A stretch of 64,000 nt of DNA from Fodinisporobacter ferrooxydans (GTDB taxonomy: Bacteria > Bacillota > Bacilli > Tumebacillales > MYW30-H2): NCBI RefSeq assembly GCF_022818495.1, contig NZ_CP089291.1:2373501-2437500 (forward strand). Reading direction: 5' to 3'. Below are positions 45,548 through 54,917 of this stretch, in pieces. How positions within the stretch are numbered: position 1 is the stretch's first letter; each line of letters begins with the position of its first letter. The notes beneath the pieces were generated by a model that did no database searches, had not been told where the DNA came from, and saw nothing but the letters and a program-made list of their open reading frames with translations. The translations under genes were made by a program, and so were the position numbers.

Positions 45548-45572
45548 TATATGGAAAAAGGGGTGAATAGAT

Positions 45573-46100
45573 ATGGTGAGATTCGTATCGTCGCGGTTTC
45601 CGTTTTTCGTGTTATTTCTGAGTTGTTGGCTATTTCTTTCCTTGGTTTCCCATTCGGTTGCCTTTGCCAGTGAACAACCGGAAGAAGCATTGTTTATCAC
45701 TCGGTACGAGTTTGGCCCGCCTACCATTGAGCAGAAATCCATAGACGATTTTGCCTGTCATGCGTTTACAGTTGCAGATACAACTTGGCGAATGGAAAAA
45801 GCATTGACATTCACATCTTCCGTACCGGTATTTTATCGTTCGATTCAAGATATAGCACCAGCAGCCAAAGGCCACTTGTTTTTTGGATTGGATGCAAGCA
45901 ACAATCTTTGTTTATTTGACGGAAAACCGGCACATCGCCGCATCCTTCGCCGCTTCGATCACTTGTCGCTTCCGGCGGTTCGCGCCAGTGTGCCAAAAGC
46001 AACGTATGAACAATTAAAACAGGGAATACCGATTCAAACCATTGATGAATATCGTTCCGTACTCTCTACATTTATTCGGTATTCAGACATGACATCGTAG
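45573..46100 (+). CDS. bofC: BofC, forespore regulator of the SpoIVB-sigma-K checkpoint
   Basis: A 175-aa secreted protein with a signal peptide (about 1-32, cut near AFASEQ). The N-terminal part carries ALFITRYEFG. The C-terminal BofC domain has HLFFGLDASNNLCLFDGKP and YEQLKQGIPIQTIDEYRSVLSTF. In Bacillus BofC is secreted by the forespore and restrains SpoIVB, delaying sigma-K activation. Its position before ruvAB is conserved. ATG 45573 follows AAGGGGTGA. It is followed by a terminator. Confidence 0.85.
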   Translation: MVRFVSSRFPFFVLFLSCWLFLSLVSHSVAFASEQPEEALFITRYEFGPPTIEQKSIDDFACHAFTVADTTWRMEKALTFTSSVPVFYRSIQDIAPAAKGHLFFGLDASNNLCLFDGKPAHRRILRRFDHLSLPAVRASVPKATYEQLKQGIPIQTIDEYRSVLSTFIRYSDMTS

Positions 46101-46128
46101 ACCTGAACCCTTCTCATTATGCTTAAGC

Positions 46129-46169
46129 AAAGTCCTGCTGCCAAATCAATCGGCTGACAGGACTTTTTC
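46129..46169 (+). terminator. terminator after bofC
   Basis: AAGTCCTG pairs with CAGGACTT across a partly paired loop and is followed by TTTCTTT, just before the 3' end of the convergent amidase gene. Confidence 0.72.
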
Positions 46170-46170
46170 T

Positions 46171-46845
46171 TTATCGATTCCACTGGAATGCAAGACCCAA
46201 CTCGATTGCTTTCGTCATGGAAGTAGCAAAGGAATGCTGCCAAACAGGGTTTGTTAATTTTTCTCGGTCAGAAGGGTTGGAAAGAAAACCAATCTCTAAT
46301 AAAAAAACAGGGACATGCGCTGCACGCAAAATATAATAGGGTCCTGTTAATGGACGTTGTTTCGCAGTATAAAATGTATTGAGTGTATCTTGCAAAAAAG
46401 GTGCATACAGAGTGGAGAATGGTTGCTCGCGCTGATAAAAAACAAGCGCACCCGATGTGGAAGATGAGCCCGAGTGATTTACGTGCAAGCTGATTACCAT
46501 GGATGCCGCATGTTCATGAAAAAAACGTACACGATTCAAAAGATCACTGCGATGCCGACTTTTTAAGGGGGTCGGATAGAGCTTGCTTGCATCTTTATCT
46601 TGATCACGCGTCATATATACAATGACATGATCCTTTTCGAGCTGCTTGGCGATATCTTTGCCGATCGAAAGGACAATATCTTTTTCAAGAATGCTGCCCG
46701 CAGTTGTACCGCTATCAATCCCGCCATGTCCAGGATCGATGACGATCACCGATGGCAATGTTTTGCCATAGGAAATCGCAGGTTCCCAAATCAGCGGCAA
46801 GGTCATAAACAAACATGCAAAGACAATGGTTTTTCTGGAAAGCAA
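46171..46845 (-). CDS. cwlD: N-acetylmuramoyl-L-alanine amidase, CwlD-like (TTG start)
   Basis: A zinc amidase of the Amidase_3 family, 224 aa, with an N-terminal signal or anchor helix (about 5-25). The zinc ligands are the His in VIDPGHGGIDSG, the Glu in GSILEKDIVLS and the His in ISLHVNHSG; the catalytic Glu is in LLEIGFLSNPSDREKL. The size and layout fit CwlD, which starts muramic-delta-lactam formation in spore cortex. A TTG start at 46845 is needed; GGGGG lies 9 bases upstream. It is convergent with bofC and preceded by a sigma-G-like promoter. Confidence 0.75.
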   Translation of the reverse strand: MLSRKTIVFACLFMTLPLIWEPAISYGKTLPSVIVIDPGHGGIDSGTTAGSILEKDIVLSIGKDIAKQLEKDHVIVYMTRDQDKDASKLYPTPLKSRHRSDLLNRVRFFHEHAASMVISLHVNHSGSSSTSGALVFYQREQPFSTLYAPFLQDTLNTFYTAKQRPLTGPYYILRAAHVPVFLLEIGFLSNPSDREKLTNPVWQHSFATSMTKAIELGLAFQWNR

Positions 46846-46891
46846 AAGCGGTTGCCCCCTTTGTCCTAGGCAGTTGTTTTTCGTCTACATA

Positions 46892-46922
46892 TAGTATGAT
46901 TCGGTCTTGGAATGAATATGTA
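46892..46922 (-). promoter_or_regulatory. sigma-G-like promoter of the amidase gene
   Basis: On the minus strand, TACATA (46917-46922), 18-base spacer and CATACTA (46892-46898). The -10 equals the sigma-G consensus and the -35 matches four of six bases. It supports forespore expression, as for Bacillus cwlD. Confidence 0.55.
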
Positions 46923-46997
46923 TCACACAAAAACAAGGGTTTTTGGCATAAATGGCGAATCTAAGGTAACGACATACTCTTTAAAGGAGTCTAGGAA

Positions 46998-47603
46998 ATG
47001 ATTGCAAGCTTGCGCGGCGTGATTCAAAGTGCGGAATCGGACTGCATGGTAGTTGAAGTCTCTGGTGTCGGTTATCAAGTGTTTGTCATGAATACGGTTC
47101 TTCAACAATTTCATCAAGGGAATTCTATTTTTTTATATACCTATCAAGCAGTTCGCGAAGATGGAATCTTTTTATACGGGTTCTTGGAACGAATGGAGAA
47201 AGAGTTGTTTTTGTTGCTGCAAAATGTATCGGGCATCGGGCCGAAAGCATCCATGAATATATTGAATCACACATCGCCGGAAGATTTTATTCAGGCTGTT
47301 TTGGAAGAGGATCTTTCATTTCTGGTGGGACTTCCAGGAGTCGGTAAAAAAACGGCGCAGCGTTTTATCATTGAATTGAAAGACAAGGTAGAATGGCCTG
47401 CTTTAGGGAAGGCGAACCGATGGGAACCATCCGATTCAAAGTTGCATCCGGAATTTCTTCCGGATGTGGCCGATGCTTTATCCGCGTTGGGCTATAGCGA
47501 AAAAGAAGTCCGTGAAACATTAAAACAATTGCAACAAGAAGCAACTACAGAAACGAACGTGCAAGCATGGGTAAAAGCTGCCTTGCGGAAAATGGCAACT
47601 TAA
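46998..47603 (+). CDS. ruvA: Holliday junction helicase subunit RuvA
   Basis: Four-way junction-binding protein, 201 aa. It has an N-terminal OB fold ([21 protein letters not shown]), tandem helix-hairpin-helix motifs ([14 protein letters not shown] and [20 protein letters not shown]) and a C-terminal RuvB-contacting domain ([25 protein letters not shown]). ATG 46998 is preceded by AAAGGAG. ruvB starts 31 bases after the stop. Confidence 0.97.
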   Translation: MIASLRGVIQSAESDCMVVEVSGVGYQVFVMNTVLQQFHQGNSIFLYTYQAVREDGIFLYGFLERMEKELFLLLQNVSGIGPKASMNILNHTSPEDFIQAVLEEDLSFLVGLPGVGKKTAQRFIIELKDKVEWPALGKANRWEPSDSKLHPEFLPDVADALSALGYSEKEVRETLKQLQQEATTETNVQAWVKAALRKMAT

Positions 47604-47634
47604 TAAGCAATTTGCAAGTTTGGGAGAGATGGTA

Positions 47635-48633
47635 GTGCAAGAGAGGATCATCGGAGGTCAATTTCAGCAGGAAGATGCTCCATTGGAAAGCTTGCGGCCT
47701 CAACGATTGGATGATTATATCGGACAAGCTGATGTAAAAGAAAACTTACGGGTATACATACAGGCTGCAAAAATGCGGCAAGAAGCTTTGGATCATGTGT
47801 TGTTATATGGTCCTCCCGGTCTCGGGAAAACCACGTTGGCAATGATTATCGCCAATGAATTAGGTGTTCGTTTGCGAATTACTTCGGGACCCGCCATTGA
47901 ACGGACCGGAGATTTGGCAGCGATTCTGACTACTTTGGAGCCGGGTGATGTTTTGTTTATCGATGAGATTCATCGGCTTCATCGATCCGTCGAAGAGATT
48001 TTGTATTCTGCCATGGAAGATTATGCTTTGGATATAGTTGCAGGCAAAGGTCCGACCGCACGTTCTGTCCGCATCGATTTGCCGCCGTTTACACTTGTTG
48101 GCGCAACGACGCGGGCCGGTTCCTTATCTGCCCCGTTACGAGATCGTTTCGGTGTTGTCAGCCATTTGAATTACTATGAAATTCCTGATTTGCAAAACAT
48201 CATTCAACGTGCTGCGTCCATTTTACATGTAGAACTGAATGCGGAAGGGTCCTATGAAATTGCTGCACGCAGTCGCGGAACTCCGCGAGTGGCAACGCGA
48301 CTCCTGAAAAGGGTTCGGGATTTTGCACAGGTGAATTTTGAGCCTTGCATTGATGGCAGAGTAGCTTGCCAATCGCTGGAATGTATCGGCATCGATGAAA
48401 AGGGACTTGATGAGGTTGACCATAAATTATTGCGGGGAATCATTGAAATGTTTGCTGGCGGCCCAGTAGGGATTGATACAATTGCTGCTGCGATCGGAGA
48501 AGAAGCGGAAACGATTGAGGATGTATATGAACCGTATTTGCTGCAAATCGGCTTTTTGCAGCGAACATCTCGTGGACGGGTTGTCGCGGAAGCCGCATAT
48601 TCTCATTTCGGCATTCCTTTTAGCGGCCGGTAA
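47635..48633 (+). CDS. ruvB: Holliday junction helicase ATPase RuvB
   Basis: AAA+ motor that drives branch migration with RuvA; about 332 aa. Walker [10 protein letters not shown], Walker [10 protein letters not shown], sensor 1 VGATTRAG and the arginine-finger region LRDRFG are present, with a C-terminal winged helix ([16 protein letters not shown]). GTG 47635 is preferred because GGGAGAG lies 7 bases upstream; ATG 47629 and TTG 47620 are in frame but too close to, or upstream of, that site. Confidence 0.96.
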   Translation: MQERIIGGQFQQEDAPLESLRPQRLDDYIGQADVKENLRVYIQAAKMRQEALDHVLLYGPPGLGKTTLAMIIANELGVRLRITSGPAIERTGDLAAILTTLEPGDVLFIDEIHRLHRSVEEILYSAMEDYALDIVAGKGPTARSVRIDLPPFTLVGATTRAGSLSAPLRDRFGVVSHLNYYEIPDLQNIIQRAASILHVELNAEGSYEIAARSRGTPRVATRLLKRVRDFAQVNFEPCIDGRVACQSLECIGIDEKGLDEVDHKLLRGIIEMFAGGPVGIDTIAAAIGEEAETIEDVYEPYLLQIGFLQRTSRGRVVAEAAYSHFGIPFSGR

Positions 48634-48650
48634 GATTCTAAAATAGGAGT

Positions 48651-48677
48651 CCCCATAAATAGTAAAGAGAGTACGAA
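48651..48677 (+). promoter_or_regulatory. possible sigma-I promoter of sigI
   Basis: CCCC (48651-48654) and CGAA (48674-48677) are the core bases reported for SigI promoters, here 19 bases apart. This would make sigI autoregulated. The motif is short and the spacing uncertain, so this is a suggestion only. Confidence 0.35.
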
Positions 48678-48703
48678 TCTTTATGATAAGCGGGGTGGAA
48701 TGG

Positions 48704-49453
48704 ATGAGTTTGTTTCCGTTCCGGCGCAAACAACAAACGAAAAACGATGAACTGTCTCTGGAACAATTGCTCGCAGATATACAAGCGGGTGATGAACAGG
48801 CTCGCGACGCGTTCATTCGTAAATACATCCCATTCGTGGCAAAAGTAGCATCACAATCATCCAAGAGATTTATTCGCCAAGGGGAGGACGATGAATTTAG
48901 TATTGCATTGTCCGCGTTTAATGAGGCGATCAATCGCTATGACCAAAGCAAGGGAGCCAATTTTTTAAGTTTTGCCGAAACGGTGATCAAACGCCGACTC
49001 ATTGACTATTTTCGTTCAAAATCCAGCCGGAATCGGGATATACCGTTAACCGAGTTTGAAATTGAAGATGACGAGAAAAACGTGATCAATGTAGTCGAAG
49101 TACAAAAGTCAATTGATGAACATACCCGACAGAAGGAACAAATGGATCGGGCTGAAGAAATCTTGCGATATACGGAAGTATTGGCATCTTTTGACATACA
49201 TTTTGAGGAATTGGTGGAATTATCGCCCAAACACAGCGATGCAAGGCAAAGCGCGATCGAGGTTGCGCGGGTCATTTCAGCAGACCCTTTGTTAATGAAA
49301 CATTTGCATGAAAAAAAATCACTGCCTTTAAAACAGCTGCTGGAGCACGTCAAAGTAAGCAGGAAGACGATTGAAAGGCAACGGAAATACATTATTGCCA
49401 TTGCACTAATTCTCTCCGGTGATTTTGAATTGCTCCAAGGATATATACGGTAA
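48704..49453 (+). CDS. sigI: RNA polymerase sigma factor SigI
   Basis: A sigma-70-family factor of the SigI group, 249 aa. The region 2 segment RDAFIRKYIPFVAKVASQSSKRFIRQGEDDEFSIALSAFNEAINRYDQSKGANFLSFAETVIKRRLIDYFR is characteristic, and a SigI-specific C-terminal domain binds DNA (VSRKTIERQRKYIIAIALILSGDF). ATG 48704 is chosen (GGGGTGG upstream); ATG 48683 has no site. It is followed by its anti-sigma factor rsgI. Its insertion between ruvB and queA differs from Bacillus subtilis, where sigI lies elsewhere. Confidence 0.92.
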   Translation: MSLFPFRRKQQTKNDELSLEQLLADIQAGDEQARDAFIRKYIPFVAKVASQSSKRFIRQGEDDEFSIALSAFNEAINRYDQSKGANFLSFAETVIKRRLIDYFRSKSSRNRDIPLTEFEIEDDEKNVINVVEVQKSIDEHTRQKEQMDRAEEILRYTEVLASFDIHFEELVELSPKHSDARQSAIEVARVISADPLLMKHLHEKKSLPLKQLLEHVKVSRKTIERQRKYIIAIALILSGDFELLQGYIR

Positions 49454-49468
49454 GGGGGGAAGAGTGGT

Positions 49469-50716
49469 ATGAGATGTAAAGGCGTAATCATGAAACTGCA
49501 TGAAGACTCCTGTTATGTACTTACAAACGACAGTCAATTTCTCGAAATTCCCCTTCCCCCAAATGTGCAGATTGGTCAGGAAATCGAATTTGACAGCGAA
49601 CCACAGCTATTGACACATTCTCTTTTGCAGAAATCGTTTGCAAAAAAGCGGTGGATGCCGATTATGGGAATTGTTGCTTCTGTGCTTATTGCAATCGGTG
49701 TATGGCAAGGATATTCTGTGTTTCGGGCACCGCAAGCGTATGCATTTGTGACAGTCGATATCAATCCGAGTGTAGAATTTGTCGTGGATACACGGGGAAA
49801 AGTCATGCAACAGGACGGATTAAATGAGGATGGCAGTGCAATATTATCGAATCTTTCCACAGTACACCTGCCGATCCAGACTGCTGTTGAATCGTTATCC
49901 GCGAAAGCGCAGCAGGAAGGTTATTTAAAGCCGGATGGAGAAATATTGATAACCGCAGCTCCTGCAACAGATCAAGCAAATAATCAGTCTTTTCAGTCGA
50001 TCCAAACATTGCAATCGAAGCTCGTTTCCAATCTTCAACAGATACTTTCGAATAAAAAGATTCACGTCAAAGTGCAAGGCATAATCGTGTCAAAGCAGGT
50101 GCGATCAGCTGCCCGCAAATACCATTTGTCTCCCGGAAAGTTTGCTTTATTTTTACAAGCGCAGTCGCAAGGACTTCCCGTAACTTTGGATGAAGTGCGA
50201 AAAGAACCGATTTCTAAAATTTTGGAGCAGCATAAAGAGCTATCCGGTTCGTTTGACAAGATGGATACAAAAACGATCGATTCACTCTTGGAAAAGTGGG
50301 ATAAAAAATCGATAGAGAAGCCAAAACAAGCACTGCCAAAACAAGAATACAGACAAAACGGAAAGAACAATCAGGAGAACCATAAATTAAATACGGAGCA
50401 TTCGATTACGCATGGTTCCGATCAAAGTTCCGGCCAACAACAACAAAAAGAAAAAGCGTTAGAAAAAGCGCTGCAGCAGAAACGCCAGTCTATAGACAAA
50501 GGGGATCAGAATTCATCAACGATGCATTCTGATTTTTCCACGCATGAAAGACAAAATCGAGTCACATCAAAGGAAAACAATGGTTTGCATCAGGAGCACC
50601 TTCCATCCAATCCGATCGAGAAAGTGGAAAAGGAAAAAGCGAAGGAAAAAGAACTGCAACAGATGCGGAGAAATGAACATCAGCGATTGCAGCACAAAGA
50701 GCATAACGATCAGTAA
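49469..50716 (+). CDS. rsgI: anti-sigma factor RsgI
   Basis: A membrane-spanning anti-SigI factor, 415 aa. The cytoplasmic RsgI_N domain (1-55; MRCKGVIMKLHEDSCYVLTNDSQFLEI) binds SigI. One membrane helix lies at about 62-82. The outside part begins AYAFVTVDINPSVEFVVDTRG, which holds the conserved Asn-Pro (99-100) at which RsgI proteins are reported to cleave themselves. The tail from about 270 is a low-complexity Gln/Lys/His/Glu-rich region with no recognised carbohydrate-binding module, so the signal sensed is not apparent. ATG follows GGGGGAAGAG. Confidence 0.9.
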   Translation: MRCKGVIMKLHEDSCYVLTNDSQFLEIPLPPNVQIGQEIEFDSEPQLLTHSLLQKSFAKKRWMPIMGIVASVLIAIGVWQGYSVFRAPQAYAFVTVDINPSVEFVVDTRGKVMQQDGLNEDGSAILSNLSTVHLPIQTAVESLSAKAQQEGYLKPDGEILITAAPATDQANNQSFQSIQTLQSKLVSNLQQILSNKKIHVKVQGIIVSKQVRSAARKYHLSPGKFALFLQAQSQGLPVTLDEVRKEPISKILEQHKELSGSFDKMDTKTIDSLLEKWDKKSIEKPKQALPKQEYRQNGKNNQENHKLNTEHSITHGSDQSSGQQQQKEKALEKALQQKRQSIDKGDQNSSTMHSDFSTHERQNRVTSKENNGLHQEHLPSNPIEKVEKEKAKEKELQQMRRNEHQRLQHKEHNDQ

Positions 50717-50884
50717 GGGTGAACACACAAGAGTGAACACTTGTATGAGAATAATTTACAAAATTGCCGAACATGCGGTATACTTCATTCGGGAAATTCC
50801 GAAACTGATATGAGAACGCGTGTTTCACAAAAAGACAAAAACTATGCATGCGGGAAGCAATTTGCTAGAGGAGTCATTTCACAT

Positions 50885-51922
50885 ATGATTGAAACTGAAT
50901 TATCCGTTAATGATTTTGATTTTGATTTGCCGGAACATCTGATCGCACAGCATCCATTGGTCAATCGCAGCGATTCCCGATTAATGAAGGTCGACAGAAG
51001 AACCGGCGGGATCGAGCATCGTATTTTTTCAGATATTACAGGATATCTCAATACTGGAGATGTGCTTGTTTTAAATAATACCCGGGTCATTCCGGCCCGC
51101 TTGCATGGTACAAAAGAAGAAACGGGGGCGCATGTGGAGCTTTTGCTTCTGCATGAACGGGAACCTGATATATGGGAAGTGTTGGTTCGTCCAGGCAAGC
51201 GTCTGAAACCGGGTGCCCGTATTCAATTCGGGGATGGGCGGCTGCGTGCGGAAATCCTGGATATAACGGCGGACGGCGGGCGCAAGGTGCGTTTTTTCTA
51301 CGAAGGGATTTTTTATGAAATTCTTGAGCAATTGGGCACAATGCCGCTGCCGCCGTATATTCGGGAACGGCTGGACGACCCGGAACGGTACCAGACAGTA
51401 TTTGCAAGGCATCCGGGGTCAGCAGCAGCGCCAACTGCCGGATTGCATTTTACAGAGGAATTGTTGGAACAGCTTCAACAAAAAGGTGTGCGAATTGTCT
51501 ATGTTACACTTCATGTGGGACTCGGTACATTTCGGCCCGTACAAGCAGCCAAAATAACGGAACATCATATGCATTCGGAATATTATCATATTTCACAGGA
51601 AACGGTAGATGTGATCCAATCTGCCAAGAAAGCGGGCAAACGTGTAATTGCTGTTGGCACGACAGCGACACGGACGTTGGAAACAGCCGCCCAATCAGGC
51701 GAATTAAAAGCGGCAAGCGGATGGACAGACATTTTTATATATCCTGGATACCAATTCCGTGTCATTGATGGTTTGATCACCAATTTTCATTTGCCGAAGT
51801 CTACATTGTTAATGCTTGTGAGCGCATTTACATCCAGGGAAATCATGCTGCGGGCGTATCGTGTGGCGGTGGAGCAAAACTATCGCTTCTTTAGCTTTGG
51901 CGATGCCATGTTTATTATTTAA
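50885..51922 (+). CDS. queA: S-adenosylmethionine:tRNA ribosyltransferase-isomerase
   Basis: Adds the epoxycyclopentane of epoxyqueuosine to preQ1-modified tRNA; 345 aa. It begins [25 protein letters not shown] and has [44 protein letters not shown] and the closing [22 protein letters not shown] 50885 is chosen by family alignment; the frame opens at 50741 but that part is unrelated. GAGGAG lies 12 bases upstream. Partner of tgt downstream. Confidence 0.96.
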   Translation: MIETELSVNDFDFDLPEHLIAQHPLVNRSDSRLMKVDRRTGGIEHRIFSDITGYLNTGDVLVLNNTRVIPARLHGTKEETGAHVELLLLHEREPDIWEVLVRPGKRLKPGARIQFGDGRLRAEILDITADGGRKVRFFYEGIFYEILEQLGTMPLPPYIRERLDDPERYQTVFARHPGSAAAPTAGLHFTEELLEQLQQKGVRIVYVTLHVGLGTFRPVQAAKITEHHMHSEYYHISQETVDVIQSAKKAGKRVIAVGTTATRTLETAAQSGELKAASGWTDIFIYPGYQFRVIDGLITNFHLPKSTLLMLVSAFTSREIMLRAYRVAVEQNYRFFSFGDAMFII

Positions 51923-51961
51923 ATCGGGTCATTTCAATATGTTTGCAACAGCAATCGATAG

Positions 51962-53101
<1,140 letters not shown>

Positions 53102-53128
53102 TTTACCAATAGGAAAGGGGTTTGCTCA

Positions 53129-53404
53129 ATGTCATCAACGGTTGTTCAATTTTTGCCACTGATTCTTTTATTTGTAGTATTTTATTTTATTTTAATTCGC
53201 CCGCAACAACGGAATCAAAAGAAACGCACGGCGATGCTTTCCACGTTGAAAAAAGGGGATCAGGTTGTCACCATCGGCGGTATTAACGGGACCATTACCG
53301 ATATTGACGATGAGAAAGTTACTTTGCGCGTTTCTGAAACATCCCGAATCGTTTTTGAACGCTCTTCGATTTCATCTGTTAAAGTTCAAGCAAGTGAAAA
53401 ATAA
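53129..53404 (+). CDS. yajC: preprotein translocase subunit YajC
   Basis: A small SecDF-associated membrane protein, 91 aa. One N-terminal helix (FLPLILLFVVFYFILIRPQQ) is followed by the conserved cytoplasmic RNQKKRTAMLSTLKKGDQVVTIGGINGTI segment. ATG follows AGGAAAGGGG. It lies directly after tgt; secD and secF are about 4 kb downstream. A terminator follows. Confidence 0.96.
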   Translation: MSSTVVQFLPLILLFVVFYFILIRPQQRNQKKRTAMLSTLKKGDQVVTIGGINGTITDIDDEKVTLRVSETSRIVFERSSISSVKVQASEK

Positions 53405-53472
53405 TCGATGTTCGAAATGAAAGGAAAACCATAGCCTTTCACAAAGTAAAATTGTACATAATGGGTAAGCAG

Positions 53473-53519
53473 GCTGGATTCGGGCGTATGATTTCAATAC
53501 TCCCGAATCCGGCCTTTTT
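53473..53519 (+). terminator. terminator after yajC
   Basis: GCTGGATTCGGG pairs with CCCGAATCCGGC (one mismatch) and is followed by CTTTTTC, between yajC and the convergent membrane-protein gene. Confidence 0.85.
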
Positions 53520-53541
53520 CCATAATGTGAATCCCTCTGCA

Positions 53542-53940
53542 TTAACGTTTTGTTTGAATCCCGATCATTCCGCCAAATCCCCCGATGCCTGTCATAATTG
53601 CCATCTGCAACAGATTGTGAACATTCAGATATTCCCCCCGATACAGCACAAATCCGATGATGGCGACCAGGATCATATAGACAAGTCCGGATAGTCCGCC
53701 GTAATACCAACCTTTTTCCGAGCTCTTTCTGGCTGCAGAGACGGCTCCCGCAATGACGGCAATCACATTGATGGTGTACGTAATAAAGGGCAGTTTGCCA
53801 TCGGAAACAGCTGTCCATGTCAAAATGATGGATGCAAGCACCAATAGTATGAGAGTTGTGATGCAAGCTGTGATGATCCCTGCCACTAAAGGCGGATTGC
53901 GAAAATTTGAACTGCCTGAGCCAATGTTTTTACCTTCCAA
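53542..53940 (-). CDS. TIGR04086-family membrane protein (YrzE-like)
   Basis: A hydrophobic protein of about 132 aa with four predicted helices. The central segment INVIAVIAGAVSAARKSSEKGWYYGGLSGLVYM and the C-terminal MAIMTGIGGFGGMIGIQTKR are typical of this Bacillales family. Function unknown. TTG 53940 has GGGAG 8 bases upstream; a GTG at 53949 is in frame but lies against that site. Family members sit near yajC and spoVB in Bacillus. Here the gene is on the opposite strand to yajC. Confidence 0.82.
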   Translation of the reverse strand: MEGKNIGSGSSNFRNPPLVAGIITACITTLILLVLASIILTWTAVSDGKLPFITYTINVIAVIAGAVSAARKSSEKGWYYGGLSGLVYMILVAIIGFVLYRGEYLNVHNLLQMAIMTGIGGFGGMIGIQTKR

Positions 53941-54069
53941 TTGAATCACTCCCGGTGCTGAATTTTGCTATATCCTATTCCAGAATGTGGACAAATATGA
54001 ACAGCCTTTCATAAGAAATTGCCGAAACGGTCATACTAGCAGATGCAAGATCGGAGGGGGTTTTAGCCA

Positions 54070-54750
54070 ATGGTTTTTTTGCATTTGTTTTGGAAGATCT
54101 TACTTGTCTATGTTTTTGTTTTACTTGGTTTGCGATTCATGGGAAAACGGGAAATTGGAAAATTATCGATCTTTGATCTCGTCATATCCATTATGATTGC
54201 AGAAGTATCCGCCTTTTCGTTGGAAGATAAGGAACTGGCCCTTGGAAAAGGATTATTTATTATTGGTTTTTTGGTGATCTTGCAAATAATCATGTCGTTT
54301 GTCTCATTAAAAAGCCAAAGAATCCGCGATTTAATCGAAGGACGCCCAACTGTTTTAATCGCAAATGGAAAAATCAACGACAGAGAAATGAAACGAACCC
54401 GTTACAGCATGGATGACCTTATGACACAGCTCCGAGAAAAAAATGTAATGGCGGTTGCGGATGTCGAGTTTGCTATTTTGGAAACATCAGGAAAACTCAG
54501 TGTGTTTCCGAAATCCGGAAAACGCTCTGTGACTGTTGAAGATATGAATCTGACGGTAGCCAAAACCAGCTTGCCGATCCCGTTAATTATTGATGGAAAA
54601 GTCATTCATGAGAATTTGCAAAAGATTGAACAAACTGCTTTGTGGCTGAATCAGGAGATCCAAAAACAAGGGTATGCAGATGTCAAAAAAATTTTTTATT
54701 GCAGCATCGACAATCAAGGGACGCTCTTTATCGACCCCAAGGATTCTTAA
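54070..54750 (+). CDS. DUF421 membrane protein (YrbG-like)
   Basis: A 226-aa protein with three N-terminal membrane helices. The family signature is LRFMGKREIGKLSIFDLVISIMIAEVSAF, and a soluble C-terminal YetF-type domain contains IEGRPTVLIANGKINDREMKRTRYSMDDLMTQLREKN. Related YetF proteins have been linked to germinant receptor assembly and membrane organisation; the role here is not clear. ATG 54070 follows CGGAGGGGG. In Bacillus yrbG stands before spoVB, as here, although spoVB is convergent. Confidence 0.88.
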   Translation: MVFLHLFWKILLVYVFVLLGLRFMGKREIGKLSIFDLVISIMIAEVSAFSLEDKELALGKGLFIIGFLVILQIIMSFVSLKSQRIRDLIEGRPTVLIANGKINDREMKRTRYSMDDLMTQLREKNVMAVADVEFAILETSGKLSVFPKSGKRSVTVEDMNLTVAKTSLPIPLIIDGKVIHENLQKIEQTALWLNQEIQKQGYADVKKIFYCSIDNQGTLFIDPKDS

Positions 54751-54917
54751 ACTTGCTTGGGGATGGCGGGAGCACGCGCGCAAAGTGCGGGTTTGCGACC
54801 GTCTTGCAGCATTGCATATCAATTGGAGCAAGACGATCGACGCTGTTTCCGGCAACTCCGTGGGCACTCGTGCCCCTCTGCAACGAAGCGCTATCGACAA
54901 GGGTTCGACTTTCAACT
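54751..54917. other. GC-rich spacer between convergent genes
   Basis: A stretch visibly richer in GC than its surroundings, containing a short perfect hairpin GGGCAC/GTGCCC (54862-54875). An open frame crosses it (54674-54925), but it starts within the DUF421 gene and shows no family features. No terminator with a T run was found. Confidence 0.4.
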
